From Mobilibacterium timonense (lineage in GTDB: Bacteria; Bacillota; Clostridia; Peptostreptococcales; Anaerovoracaceae), in the NCBI RefSeq assembly GCF_900155555.1, contig NZ_FUHN01000007.1, positions 239,911 through 303,910 on the forward strand: a stretch of DNA of 64,000 nucleotides, given 5' to 3'. A program made the position numbers and the translations under genes. The notes below the pieces were generated by a model. That model worked only from the letters and a program-made list of their open reading frames with translations. It made no database searches and was not told where the DNA came from. Every line of letters begins with the position of its first letter. Positions within the stretch are counted from its first letter, which is position 1. Of the stretch, positions 50,321-59,700 are shown piece by piece.

Positions 50321-50338
50321 CTCGTAATCTAAGAATGT

Positions 50339-51031
50339 TTATCTGGCTTCCTCAACGTAATGAACATATGGAAGCTCTCTTATCTCTTTGATGAATGCCG
50401 TGTGATCACGGCGTTTTTCCATATCCACCACCATCCGCAATGAGATGTCATCTTTCAGGATAGATGCGGACGTCATCTTCTCCATTGAATGGATCGTATA
50501 ACCCCTCTCACGGATGAAGTTGAAAAAGTCCACGATGCCCTCGCCGTAGTCAAGCTCAATATACATGACCACCCTGCGGTTGGTCCGGTCGAGGTAGCGG
50601 CTCACCGGCGTAAGAATGAGGACAACGATCACTATCAGAATAAAGCATATCAGCGACACCCAGATGAGTCCCGCCCCGATGGCGATGCCAAGGGCAGCGG
50701 TGACCCAGAGGGTCGCTGCAGTGGTAAGGCCCTTCACATTTTTCCTTGCTGTGACCACGATGGTCCCAACACCCAGGAAACCTATGCCGCTGATGACCTG
50801 AGCTGCGATCCTGGACGGGTCCGTCTTCGGGTAGATCGTAAAAAGATATTCACCTGTGAGCATAGCCAGGCACGAACCCAGGCACACCAGGGAAAACGTT
50901 CTGACTCCGGCCGCCTGTCCCGAGGACTCTCTGTCGGCTCCCACAAGCGCGCCAAGCACTGCGGCAAGTATCAGCCGCACGGTCATGGAACCGAGAGAAA
51001 CATCGGTTCCCGTAATAATGTACATATTCAT
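50339..51031 (-). CDS. MgtC/SapB-family membrane protein
   Basis: A 230-residue protein with four to five N-terminal helices and a C-terminal ACT-like soluble domain from about residue 145. The signature is RLILAAVLGALVGADRESSG near residue 18, RTFSLVCLGSCLAMLTGEYL, and ISGIGFLGVGTIVVTARKNV, then GLTTAATLWVTAALGIAIGA. MgtC proteins matter for growth at low Mg2+ and affect membrane potential; the exact mechanism is debated. AAGGAGAG precedes the ATG. It lies 38 bp after the TVP38 gene and is probably in the same transcript. Confidence 0.9.
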   Translation of the reverse strand: MNMYIITGTDVSLGSMTVRLILAAVLGALVGADRESSGQAAGVRTFSLVCLGSCLAMLTGEYLFTIYPKTDPSRIAAQVISGIGFLGVGTIVVTARKNVKGLTTAATLWVTAALGIAIGAGLIWVSLICFILIVIVVLILTPVSRYLDRTNRRVVMYIELDYGEGIVDFFNFIRERGYTIHSMEKMTSASILKDDISLRMVVDMEKRRDHTAFIKEIRELPYVHYVEEAR

Positions 51032-51069
51032 ACGCTCTCTCCTTTCCCGCTAAAAGAGGCGCGCCCGGA

Positions 51070-51858
51070 CTACTTTTCTTCTCCGCCAGGCTCTTCCGAC
51101 ATTCGCCCATGCTCAGCGGACTCGTTCTCCTTTTTCGAGAGGTACTCCTTCATGCGCGGCTGTATGGCCTCGGTGATCCTCTTGCGGTATTTGAAAAAGA
51201 GTATCGCGCCCGCCACGATCAGCGACACGATGAATACGACGAAGCCGGGGCTGTTCATGGCGTGGAGGATCGCGTCTCCTGCCACTATGAATATAATGGT
51301 GCTCGGAAGGCACCCGATGGCGATGGCCCGGATGAAGTCCCGAGCCCGTATATTCGTCCTGGATGCAACAAAAGGAATGAGGCCGTTTGGTATCAGTGGA
51401 ATGGCGCTGGCGATCAGGAAGACCCTGTCAGGGTGATGTGTGTGATCCAGCAGGTCCTGCAGCCAGGGATTACTGTGGGATCCGAGCACCTGGTCGGTGA
51501 GCTTCTTGGAGAACCCGGCAACCTTGAATATCACAAGGTTCATGGCCACATTCGTCACGTAACACATGATGATCCCAGTTATCTTACCGAAGATGATCCC
51601 GTCACAGATGTAGATGGGAAAAAGCGGCAGCACGATAGTAACGGTGCAGGCGCTCTGGAGCAGTATCATCACCATGGCACCAGAACTTCCCTGGGCACGG
51701 ACATAGTCATCTATCTGGGATATTTTCCCATCCTTCACCAGCTGAAACAGCCTGGGCGAGTGTTCCTTAAAAATATACAAAAGTATCAATATCGTCACCA
51801 GCAGCGCCGCCCCACGCACCAGCGTCTGAAAATCAGGTTTCTTTTTCTTCATATACAA
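51070..51858 (-). CDS. TVP38/TMEM64-family membrane protein
   Basis: A 262-residue protein with five to six helices. The DedA/VTT core includes the reentrant motif VLPLFPIYICDGIIFGKITG near residue 77 and the conserved block ASAIPLIPNGLIPFVASRTN near 152. A charged tail follows from about residue 225. VTT proteins are thought to move lipids between membrane leaflets. Two closely spaced ATG codons (51858 and 51852) are possible starts. Function in this host unknown. Confidence 0.87.
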   Translation of the reverse strand: MYMKKKKPDFQTLVRGAALLVTILILLYIFKEHSPRLFQLVKDGKISQIDDYVRAQGSSGAMVMILLQSACTVTIVLPLFPIYICDGIIFGKITGIIMCYVTNVAMNLVIFKVAGFSKKLTDQVLGSHSNPWLQDLLDHTHHPDRVFLIASAIPLIPNGLIPFVASRTNIRARDFIRAIAIGCLPSTIIFIVAGDAILHAMNSPGFVVFIVSLIVAGAILFFKYRKRITEAIQPRMKEYLSKKENESAEHGRMSEEPGGEEK

Positions 51859-51935
51859 ACAAATCGTCCTTCACAAAAGATAAGGTATGCTAATGTGCAA
51901 TATGGTATCACTCACCGCATTTTTTTTTCAATGGT

Positions 51936-52040
51936 CTATCCCAGCTTGTACGCAGACTTTCGTGCCTTTGCAAATACCTCCGCTTCGACGATGGTGCACG
52001 TACGGATATCAAGTTTCATAAAATCTTCAAACGTTGCCAT
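51936..52040 (-). pseudogene. csaA remnant (first 34 residues only)
   Basis: Thirty-four residues, MATFEDFMKLDIRTCTIVEA then EVFAKARKSAYKLG, match the start of CsaA (tRNA-binding-fold, export-related chaperone), which normally continues for about 110 residues. A good AGAGAGGACG ribosome site remains. The frame stops with TAG right after AYKLG; one frame on, the next codons would give IDH and then a stop, so both a small frameshift and loss of the remaining three quarters have occurred. No further CsaA sequence is visible downstream. Confidence 0.75.
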
Positions 52041-52110
52041 ATATGCGTCCTCTCTGTTCCAATACATGCTTATTTTCAATAATAGTTTAAAAAGCAGGAA
52101 ACATTCAAGC

Positions 52111-52138
52111 AAAAAGGCTGTCTGCAAAAGGACAGCCT
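52111..52138 (-). terminator. Terminator of the CHASE-GGDEF-PAS gene
   Basis: On the minus strand AGGCTGTC and GACAGCCT form a perfect 8-bp stem followed by TTTTT. Confidence 0.85.
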
Positions 52139-52156
52139 CGATCACTTTCAATTGTC

Positions 52157-53947
52157 TCATTTAAAGATCATCGATCTCTTCACAGCTATCTCCTTGCGGA
52201 AGATGAAGACGAAGAACACCTCACCGTAGTGATCGTCGTAAACGAGACGCCCCAGGTCGATCACAGGGACCGTCTCCCCATCCCTGGTGATGATCCTGTA
52301 TTCAACGTAATCGTCATAGTAGTCGTGCGGGTTTTCCGGATCCTCTCTCTGGAGCTCGATCTGCTGTCTGATCTCTTTCTCCACTCGCTCGAGGTCATCC
52401 GGATGGACGACATGTCGGAAGCTGGACTGCGTATAGTCCATGAAATCCTCCATATCCCTGCACCCGAAGAGGCGTATGAGGTCTTCATTCGCAAAGAAGA
52501 TCTGCTCATCCTCATCTGCCTTGTATATCAAAAATGCTCCAGGTATCCCTGAGGCGATGGTCTTCGCGCTGAATCCCATCTGCTCCCTCTTGATGCCGCT
52601 CATCCTGCTTTCATAGTGCTTTGATTTATTCTTGCCCTCCGCCTTGGCAGCATACAACGCTTCATCTGCCATTATGAGGAGCTGCTGACGGTCATGTGCC
52701 TGAGCAGGATAATCAGCAAATCCTGCAGATACACTATATGACACCTCCTTGTCACCCGCTGTGACATGCCATTGTTCTTCCACCACTCTGTTTATGATAT
52801 CTCGTGACTCCTCTGCAGTCTTGCCAGTTATCAGCACACAGAACTCGTCGCCTCCGGTCCTGCCTACGACAGAATCTTCAGCGAAGATCTTGCTGAGATG
52901 ATCTGCCAGATCTATAAGGACCTTATCTCCCACCATATGCCCATATACGTCGTTGATGACCTTGAAGTCGTCTATGTCTATGAACACTGTAGTCATTGAA
53001 GAATCGCAGCTGTTCATGTACTGGTCCATCCTGTCCATGAAACCGCCTCGGTTGAAGATCCCCGTAAGAGCATCCACATAGGCCATCTTTCTCATGGTTT
53101 TTTCCTGCTGTCCTATCCGTATCACCGTGTAGATCGACATTATAAGAAAAACATTCAGGATCAGGCCTTCTATGAAGATAAACAGCGCCTGATTGGAATT
53201 CCAACCTTCTATAGGTTCAACATTCAGTGTCCATTTGCACTGTCCTATATCGATAGTATACCCGGTAGGCTCTGTCAGCGTTTCCTTGTTTCCCATTCCG
53301 GCTTCGACGCTCACCTGCTTTTTTACAGCCGGGCTGATGGTGGAATCCAGGCAGTAATCATATCTCAGGGATCTCAACTCCTTGAGCGTATGTTTATAGA
53401 CATCAGGAACGCGCATGACCGCCACCGCATATCCCCAGAGGTACGCTTTTCCGGAACTGTTTTTAAGCAGCACGGGATCGATCACGATGACTCTTCTCCC
53501 TACACCGGGAAAAGAGAACGGGCCGTAGAGCACGGGCTTGCGGGTTTTCGCTGCATATTCCGCCGCTGAAGCGACCTGAGATAATTCCATCAGGCCATCC
53601 AGCTTTTCCTGATACACACCTTTCGTATAGCTGTCATAAATAGCGCCATCCCTCACCAGTGCAAGGTACTCCACATTCTTCTGCGTAATGAGCCTGGCGC
53701 TGTCGTCGAACCTGTCTACTTGTCCGCTGTCTGCGGCAACAAGTTCCTTAATGTATTGAGTGCAGTCAGTCCCGTACGAGAGGTCCCTTTTCACCTCCAT
53801 GGCGTAAGCCTTTGACACATTGGCCGCACGTTCCAGCTTCAGATTTCTCTCTTTGTGATACACACTGACAGAGGTCACAATATTCAGGATCAGCAGAGAA
53901 GCGCTGATCAGTATCAACAATATTTTCTGTTTTTTATCGACTTTCAT
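52157..53947 (-). CDS. Membrane diguanylate cyclase with CHASE-like sensor and C-terminal PAS
   Basis: A 596-residue protein. TM1 is about residues 8-26; an extracytoplasmic domain (about 30-255) has the CHASE-like pieces LYGPFSFPGVGRRVIVIDPV and SSGKAYLWGYAVAVM; TM2 is about 263-282. The GGDEF domain starts at DALTGIFNRGGFMDR and has the metal site FIDIDDFK and intact GRTGGDEFCVLI near residue 360, so it should make c-di-GMP. A PAS domain with HVVHPDDLERVEKEI occupies about 465-590, an unusual position after the catalytic domain. The start at 53947 is uncertain, as no strong ribosome site is present. It has its own terminator. What CHASE senses is unknown. Confidence 0.88.
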   Translation of the reverse strand: MKVDKKQKILLILISASLLILNIVTSVSVYHKERNLKLERAANVSKAYAMEVKRDLSYGTDCTQYIKELVAADSGQVDRFDDSARLITQKNVEYLALVRDGAIYDSYTKGVYQEKLDGLMELSQVASAAEYAAKTRKPVLYGPFSFPGVGRRVIVIDPVLLKNSSGKAYLWGYAVAVMRVPDVYKHTLKELRSLRYDYCLDSTISPAVKKQVSVEAGMGNKETLTEPTGYTIDIGQCKWTLNVEPIEGWNSNQALFIFIEGLILNVFLIMSIYTVIRIGQQEKTMRKMAYVDALTGIFNRGGFMDRMDQYMNSCDSSMTTVFIDIDDFKVINDVYGHMVGDKVLIDLADHLSKIFAEDSVVGRTGGDEFCVLITGKTAEESRDIINRVVEEQWHVTAGDKEVSYSVSAGFADYPAQAHDRQQLLIMADEALYAAKAEGKNKSKHYESRMSGIKREQMGFSAKTIASGIPGAFLIYKADEDEQIFFANEDLIRLFGCRDMEDFMDYTQSSFRHVVHPDDLERVEKEIRQQIELQREDPENPHDYYDDYVEYRIITRDGETVPVIDLGRLVYDDHYGEVFFVFIFRKEIAVKRSMIFK

Positions 53948-54188
53948 ATGTAACCGTCTTGGATCCAATTCAAATATCCCTTGATAAATGCTCTAGGTAC
54001 AGTATATTACATCTGGAGCTTTACTCGTACCGTTTTTTTGAAAATATTTGTTTTTTTGTATAAAAACATATCTGGAATTCAATGCTACAATACTAAATTT
54101 CAATCGAACAAATAATGAAAGTAAACGCTAAAACCAGCTCTTAGTGCTGTTTGCCATCTTCACTAGAGTGAACTAAACTCCTCGCAAC

Positions 54189-54214
54189 AAAAAAGGGCGG
54201 CACGAGCCACCCTT
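54189..54214 (-). terminator. Terminator of the MarR-pirin unit
   Basis: On the minus strand AAGGGTGGC and GCCGCCCTT (one G-T) close a TCGT loop and are followed by T residues. Confidence 0.82.
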
Positions 54215-54240
54215 AGCGTTGATTTGACTTACACCTGGTT

Positions 54241-54399
54241 TTACCTGAACTTCACCGCCGTCCCGTAGACCATTATCTCCGCTGCACTCTGCATGATCGC
54301 CGAAGTGGCAAAACGGACAGCAACGATGGCATCTGCCACCATTTCCTCAGCCTGCCGTATCATCCGGTCAGTTGCTATGTCTCTGGCAGCGTCCATCAT
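54241..54399 (-). pseudogene. ybjQ-family (UPF0145) 3' remnant
   Basis: Fifty-two residues, MMDAARDIATDRMIRQAEEM, VADAIVAVRFATSAIMQSAA and EIMVYGTAVKFR, correspond to the C-terminal half of YbjQ/UPF0145 proteins (about 105 residues). The N-terminal half is absent; the frame runs back only to the stop of the pirin gene 30 bp upstream. No ribosome site is seen before the ATG. It is probably a decayed copy, although translation from this ATG cannot be excluded. Confidence 0.7.
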
Positions 54400-54428
54400 C
54401 TTAGTGACTGCAAATACGTGATCGATAA

Positions 54429-55283
54429 TTACTTATTTTCGTAAGCAGCCGCCTGCTTCACGAAGCCACCCTGCTCCAGCTCGTCGAGGGCTGTTATCAG
54501 CTCATCACTTGTATTCATCACGATCGGGCCGTACCAGGCCACGGGCTCGCCCAGGCGCTCGGAACACATGAAGATGATCTCTATAGGATCGTCGCCCGCC
54601 TCGATGGTAACGGTGTCTCCATCGCCAAGCTTAACAGCTGTCTTCTCTTTTACCGGCGTGCCGCTGACCTTCGCATCACCCTCAAGAGTGAACACCATAG
54701 CAGACTTGTTTTTTCCCGGAACACTAAGCTCTACCGAGCCGTGCGGATCCAGGAAGATGTCGTAGTAGTCCAGCGGCAGGTACTTCCCCTGTATCCCGGA
54801 ATGACCCTGATAGTTTCCTGCCAGAAGCCTGAGCTTCCCGTGCTCCAACGGAAACTCCTGTATCTCGCTGGTCACAACGCCGTGGTAAAAAGGCTCTGCT
54901 GTCATCTTGTACTTCGCCGGGATGTTGAGCCACAGCTGCAGGCCCAACATGCGCTCCGAAGGCTGAGGCATTTCAGAGTGAAAAGCCCCGGAACCGGCAG
55001 TTAGCCACTGGGCTTCCCCGTCGTGGATGGCCGCTTTAGTGCCAAGATGATCTTCGTGGATCATGGTGCCTTTGGAGAGGAACGTAAAAGTCTCTATCCC
55101 CCTGTGCGGGTGCATAGGGAAGCCGGCAATGTAGTCTGACGGATCCGTAGAATCAAAGGCGTCCAGCATGAGGAATGGATCGTATTCATCCGTGGTCTGA
55201 TTTCCCAGTACCCTCACCAGGCTCACGCCGGCCCCGTCCTGTGTGCGATATCCCTGTACCTGTTTTATAACTTTTCTTAACAT
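54429..55283 (-). CDS. Pirin-family protein
   Basis: A 284-residue double-cupin protein. The N-terminal cupin has the metal-site pattern FPMHPHRGIETFTFLSKGTM near residue 55 (HxH) and IHEDHLGTKAAIHDGEAQWL, then TAGSGAFHSEMPQ with the later His and Glu. The second half has the degenerate C-terminal cupin. Bacterial pirins include quercetin dioxygenases and regulators of central metabolism. It is translationally close to the upstream MarR gene (one base between stop and ATG), a common pairing where the MarR protein responds to the substrate or to oxidative stress. Confidence 0.92.
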   Translation of the reverse strand: MLRKVIKQVQGYRTQDGAGVSLVRVLGNQTTDEYDPFLMLDAFDSTDPSDYIAGFPMHPHRGIETFTFLSKGTMIHEDHLGTKAAIHDGEAQWLTAGSGAFHSEMPQPSERMLGLQLWLNIPAKYKMTAEPFYHGVVTSEIQEFPLEHGKLRLLAGNYQGHSGIQGKYLPLDYYDIFLDPHGSVELSVPGKNKSAMVFTLEGDAKVSGTPVKEKTAVKLGDGDTVTIEAGDDPIEIIFMCSERLGEPVAWYGPIVMNTSDELITALDELEQGGFVKQAAAYENK

Positions 55284-55284
55284 T

Positions 55285-55731
55285 TTATTTCTCCCTTCCG
55301 GTATTTTCCGGTATTTTTGAATTTTTGCGATATTTGTTCAGCAGTTCCACCAGGATCTTCTTGTCTTCCCTGGACCAGACAGAAAACTTTTCACGGAACA
55401 TCTCGTCGTTTTCCGGACAAATCTCCCGGATCACCTCTCTGCCCTCTGCGGTCAGCTTCACTATGGATCTCCTGTGATCTTCTGGATCTTTTTCCCTTCG
55501 GACCATACCCTGCTTCTCCAAGTTTGAAATTACCACGGGAATAGTGCCGTTGCTGCTCAGTACTTTCTCTTTGATCTCACCCACAGTCATAACGTCTCTA
55601 TATAGCAGCGCCTCCAGGACCATGAACTGCGGGAGAGTCAGGCCATGTGCTCCGGCTATTCGCGCGGTCTCCCTGTCCAGTTCCTTCACGATCCGATGGA
55701 TGCCTATCAAAATATATCTTTCTTCTAACAT
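55285..55731 (-). CDS. MarR-family regulator of the pirin gene
   Basis: A 148-residue winged-helix repressor: GLTLPQFMVLEALLYRDVMT, VGEIKEKVLSSNGTIPVVIS and wing REKDPEDHRRSIVKLTAEGR. The DHRRS wing is typical of the OhrR/MarR group. There is no N-terminal Cys as in 1-Cys OhrR (a Cys is only at EICPEN near residue 105), so a peroxide switch is not indicated. AGAGGTGAGAAT precedes the ATG. A consensus promoter with a nested palindrome sits upstream, suggesting autoregulation of a MarR-pirin operon. Confidence 0.92.
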   Translation of the reverse strand: MLEERYILIGIHRIVKELDRETARIAGAHGLTLPQFMVLEALLYRDVMTVGEIKEKVLSSNGTIPVVISNLEKQGMVRREKDPEDHRRSIVKLTAEGREVIREICPENDEMFREKFSVWSREDKKILVELLNKYRKNSKIPENTGREK

Positions 55732-55754
55732 ATTCTCACCTCTTCTTGATGGAT

Positions 55755-55782
55755 ATTATATCTAATTAGACCTAATTGTCAA
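55755..55782 (-). promoter_or_regulatory. MarR-pirin promoter with nested operator
   Basis: On the minus strand perfect TTGACA (55777-55782), 16-bp spacer, perfect TATAAT (55755-55760). The spacer contains the palindromes TCTAATTAGA (55761-55770) and ATTAGACCTAAT (55765-55776), where repressor binding would block polymerase. Confidence 0.85.
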
Positions 55783-55837
55783 CAGGATTTTCACCGAGAT
55801 GCTGTGAAAAAAGTCAACTGGGAATGCCCCCGATCTT

Positions 55838-56149
55838 TTACTTTATCTTATGTTTCTCCATACGCTCTTTGAAAATACCGGTGATGATACCCCGAAGCTC
55901 TTCACGTTCTTTCTCGGGAAGCTCTCCCTCTTGTTTAGCTGCAGCATAAAGCTCAGGATACTGGTTTGCGATCTTCTCTATTGTCTTCGTGGTTGCGTGA
56001 TTCCTGACAAAGAAAGGGATCTTCTTTATCCACTCCTCCGGTACCAGTGCGAGGATCTTGTCCGCCGCCTCTTTATCGCTTATCTCGGCCGTGGATAGAC
56101 CCGCCCTTATCTGCTTCTGTTCTTTTTCTGTAAAATCCTGCAGTTCCAT
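55838..56149 (-). CDS. Small hypothetical protein
   Basis: A 103-residue, charged, soluble protein: MELQDFTEKEQKQIRAGLST, followed by predicted helices and the phrase IKKIPFFVRNHATTKTIEKI. GAGGAAAG precedes the ATG, so expression is likely. I do not recognise a family with confidence; the IPFFVR stretch recalls a short helical motif found in light-independent protochlorophyllide reductase-related tails, but this is weak. It lies 38 bp downstream of the broken ogt gene and may have been cotranscribed with it. Confidence 0.5.
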   Translation of the reverse strand: MELQDFTEKEQKQIRAGLSTAEISDKEAADKILALVPEEWIKKIPFFVRNHATTKTIEKIANQYPELYAAAKQEGELPEKEREELRGIITGIFKERMEKHKIK

Positions 56150-56187
56150 TTTGTCTTTCCTCAGCTTTCGATTATTAAAACTCAGTC

Positions 56188-56720
56188 CTAAAGTGCGGTC
56201 CCTCTTTCGGGAATGAAAAATGCCGATGTGTCGACATTCTCCAGCTCAAGGAGCTTAACTTTCCTCTGGATGCCTCCGCCGTAACCGGTCAGGTTACCTC
56301 CCAAGCCCATGACTCTGTGGCACGGGATGATGATCGAGATGGGATTGTGACCCACCGCACCGCCGACCGCCTGTGCCGACATACGGGAGATCCCTTTTTT
56401 CCGGGCAATGATACCCGCGATCTCGCCGTAGGTCATGGTCTGGCCGTACGGGATCGTGAACAGGATGTCCCAGACCTCTCTGCGAAAATCAGTACGTCTG
56501 CAACCAGCGGAGGTGTGAAGTCCGGCTCTCTGCCATCGAAATATATGTCCAGCCACCTCGCTGTGTCCCTGAATACTGTCAGCGTCTCATCAGCACTTGC
56601 GATCTCATGACCGGATCCAGAATATTTCTGGCCTTCGAACCAGAGACCCGTGAGAGCGGTCCCATCGCTGGTCATGATCATGTTTCCCAGAGGGGATGAA
56701 TAGTGGCTGGAATAATCCAT
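56188..56720 (-). pseudogene. ogt: Methylated-DNA-protein cysteine methyltransferase, single-base frameshift
   Basis: The N-terminal part (56720 down to about 56496) reads MDYSSHYSSPLGNMIMTSDG and EGQKY..DFTPPLVAD. The C-terminal part, in the next frame, reads TDFRREVWDILFTIPYGQTM, TYGEIAGIIARKKG and the active site IIIPCHRVMG. One missing base near 56495 separates them: inserting one C there (G on the coding strand) would give ADGTDFRREVW in one frame of about 177 residues, the normal length. Ogt repairs O6-methylguanine by self-methylation of the PCHR cysteine. All other motifs are intact, so the break is recent or a sequencing error. Confidence 0.85.
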
Positions 56721-56787
56721 AAATGATCCTTTCTATACAATGCAACACGTCCGGTCATGACCATCCACGTGACACACGTTATTTAAA

Positions 56788-59700
56788 TCAGAGTTCCTCG
56801 TGATCTTCACTGTTAAGTATCAACCGGGTCAATCCGTTTATGTATGATTCTTTGTCACTGCTGGATTTATCCGTATATGACACCGTGATATCCACGCTGC
56901 AGTTCCCGCTCCACTGACCGGCCTTTCTCATTGACTCTATCCCCTGCCTGATCTTCCTGGCGATATTGCGCACATCTTCCTTGCTGTTGAAGTTCATCAG
57001 AAGGTAAAACAGGCTTCCCTGCACTCTGCCTATAACACACCTGGTGCCAGCACTTTTTCTCAGGATAGCACCTGTCTCGCACAGCAGACAATTTCCTGAA
57101 TCGTCTCCGTAAAGTCTTACTACGTCGCTGTATTCAGGGACAATTATCTCCATCAGAGCTACATTTGTCCCTCTGTGCCAGCGCTCACTCAAATATGAAT
57201 AGATACTTTCCGACACACCCCTGGCATTGGCAAGGCCTGTGACCTCATCGACAGATGACAGCTTATTTTCCTCGTTAAAGAACTTTGTTGACCCTTCTGC
57301 ATCTATCACAGTCCCTAATAATCCTATGATCCTGCCGTCACGGTACACAGGGATCTTGCTGACGATGATGTCCCTGTTCGTTCCGTTTACTATGCAGCAT
57401 CCTCTCCTGAGGTATATCTTCTTCCCCCTGCTCAGTATCTCTTCTTCATCATCTCTGAATGGAGCCGGATCGATGTGCCACATCATATCTTCGTCTGTTT
57501 TTCCTATTATGTCCTCTTCTGAACTGAATCCGAAATATCTGAGGAAACTTCTGCTTGCACCTAGGAACCGCCTCTTATCGTCCTTCCAGAAATACATTCG
57601 CTTTGCGTTCAGGATCATATTTTTCCAGAGCACCTCGTCCGTTACTCCGACAGTATGGCGGCTCGAGCCGGCATCGCTGAGGTCGGATGCCACTTTTTTG
57701 ATGCTTTCTTCATCCATTCCCGTCTCAAGTGTGACGTGAAGCGCTAGCCTGAAATCAGATCTCTGGACCGGAACGATAAGATGCAGGAACCAGCGGTATT
57801 CTCCTGAAGCAGTAATACTTCGGAACATTCCAGTAAGGGCACTCTTATCGTTATTCTCCATACGAGACCTTAGGGTGGATACATCCATGAATTCCGCAAA
57901 GCGCTTCTGATCCGGAAGGTAGCAGTAATTCATCTTCCAGGCATTGATCACAGAAGTCAGGTCCTTAAGCTTTATACCCACACCCATCGGCTGATCTGAC
58001 AACGAGGATTTCACGCCCTCAACGGTGTTGTTCTCCAAATCATAAATGGCGATGTCGTTGCACATGTAATACAGATCACTCATGGATTCCATTCTGACCT
58101 GCTGAATATCATCAACTTTCACTGTCACATACTGGATGTGGACTTTATAAAGGTAGTGATCACCCTGAATGGCCACAACTGATCCCGTGAGCTGCATATA
58201 ATGATCTCCAGACGGATATGACGTAGTCTGAGGGCCGTTAAGTTTCCTCAGCTGCTGGTCAGCGAACTGCCTGTGGAACATGTGAATAGGATCACCTGCA
58301 GTGTTTATTTTTTTCTCCCATCCCTTCAGATCGGGAACATTGTCTTTTATCAGAACATCTCTATAGGCCTGGTTAGCGAAGAGAAGGTTCATATTCACAC
58401 CGTCATCGTCCACCACACAAAGAGGTTTGTCTGTAAGATAATCGATCTGGCTCAGCCTGGAAAAGTAGCTTCTCCACTTTGCAGGTTCCCGCGTCATTCC
58501 CATGCTCTTGAAAAATCCCGGCATCTGATCTATTGGCATTGGACGGCCGAAATAGTAGCCCTGGATTTTTTCGCAGCCGATATTTCTCAGGAAGAGATAT
58601 TGTTCTTCTGTTTCCACCCCTTCTGCCAGTGTGGAAATATCCAGGGACTTTGCCATCCTTACGATGGATGTGATCATTTTCCTGGACTTCTCATCAAAGT
58701 CCTTGAGGAACGCCATGTCGATCTTCAGCTCATCAAACGAATAATTCTTCAGTACTTCGAGTGAGGAATATCCCGATCCGAAATCGTCCATCCACACCTT
58801 GTAACCCAGCTGATGAAACCTGCTGATGAAGGCTTCGACCTTGTCGATATTCTTTACGAAAGCGCTTTCTGTTATTTCGATATTTGTGAATTCTCTCGGA
58901 ACTCCATACTGCTGTGAGATCCTGTCCAAGGTGTCCGGCAGGTCGTCGTGGAGGAAGTCTTTGCGTGACAGATTCACTGATACAGGGATCACGTCAACAT
59001 CATTTCCAGACACCTTACGATAATCCCTGCACACCTGCTCAAACACATGGAGATCAAGTCTGTATATCTGACCGGTCTCTTCAAGTATTGGAATGAACTG
59101 GCCCGGAGATATCACACCGTATTCAGGGTCCATCCACCTCACCAGAGCCTCTCCGCTGCAGACTGTTCTGGTCATCGTGCGGACTACGGGCTGATAGAAC
59201 ACCTTTATCCACCCATTGTTCAGAGCCTTTTCAAAGTTACGCATAATATAGTATTTGAAGGAGGCTCTTTCCATTATTCTGTCATTAAACCATTCAAAGA
59301 CAGATGATATTGTACCTGAAATCGATTCACATGCCAGTCTCGCTTTGTCGCAGGCATCCGTCAGCCTGGTACCATCATTTTCGAATTTAAATATGCCTAC
59401 CTTTACCGCCAGATTGTTTCCATCATTCAGATCCTTCATCTGCAAAAATAGCTCGTTGAGCCGGGATTCAATCTGATCATCTTCAGAATACACTACAAAA
59501 TGGTCACTCTCGAAGCGAGAAGACTTATCCGCATCAAAGAACTTTCCGATCAGCCTTGCAAGGCAGCAGATCTGTTCATCTCCTGCTTTAAACCCGTATC
59601 TGCTGTTAAACATCTTCAGATCGCACAGGTCGAAATACATGACTACAGGCACTTGACCCTTTTCCCACATCTTCTCGATGCCGGCGCCGGCATACTCGAG

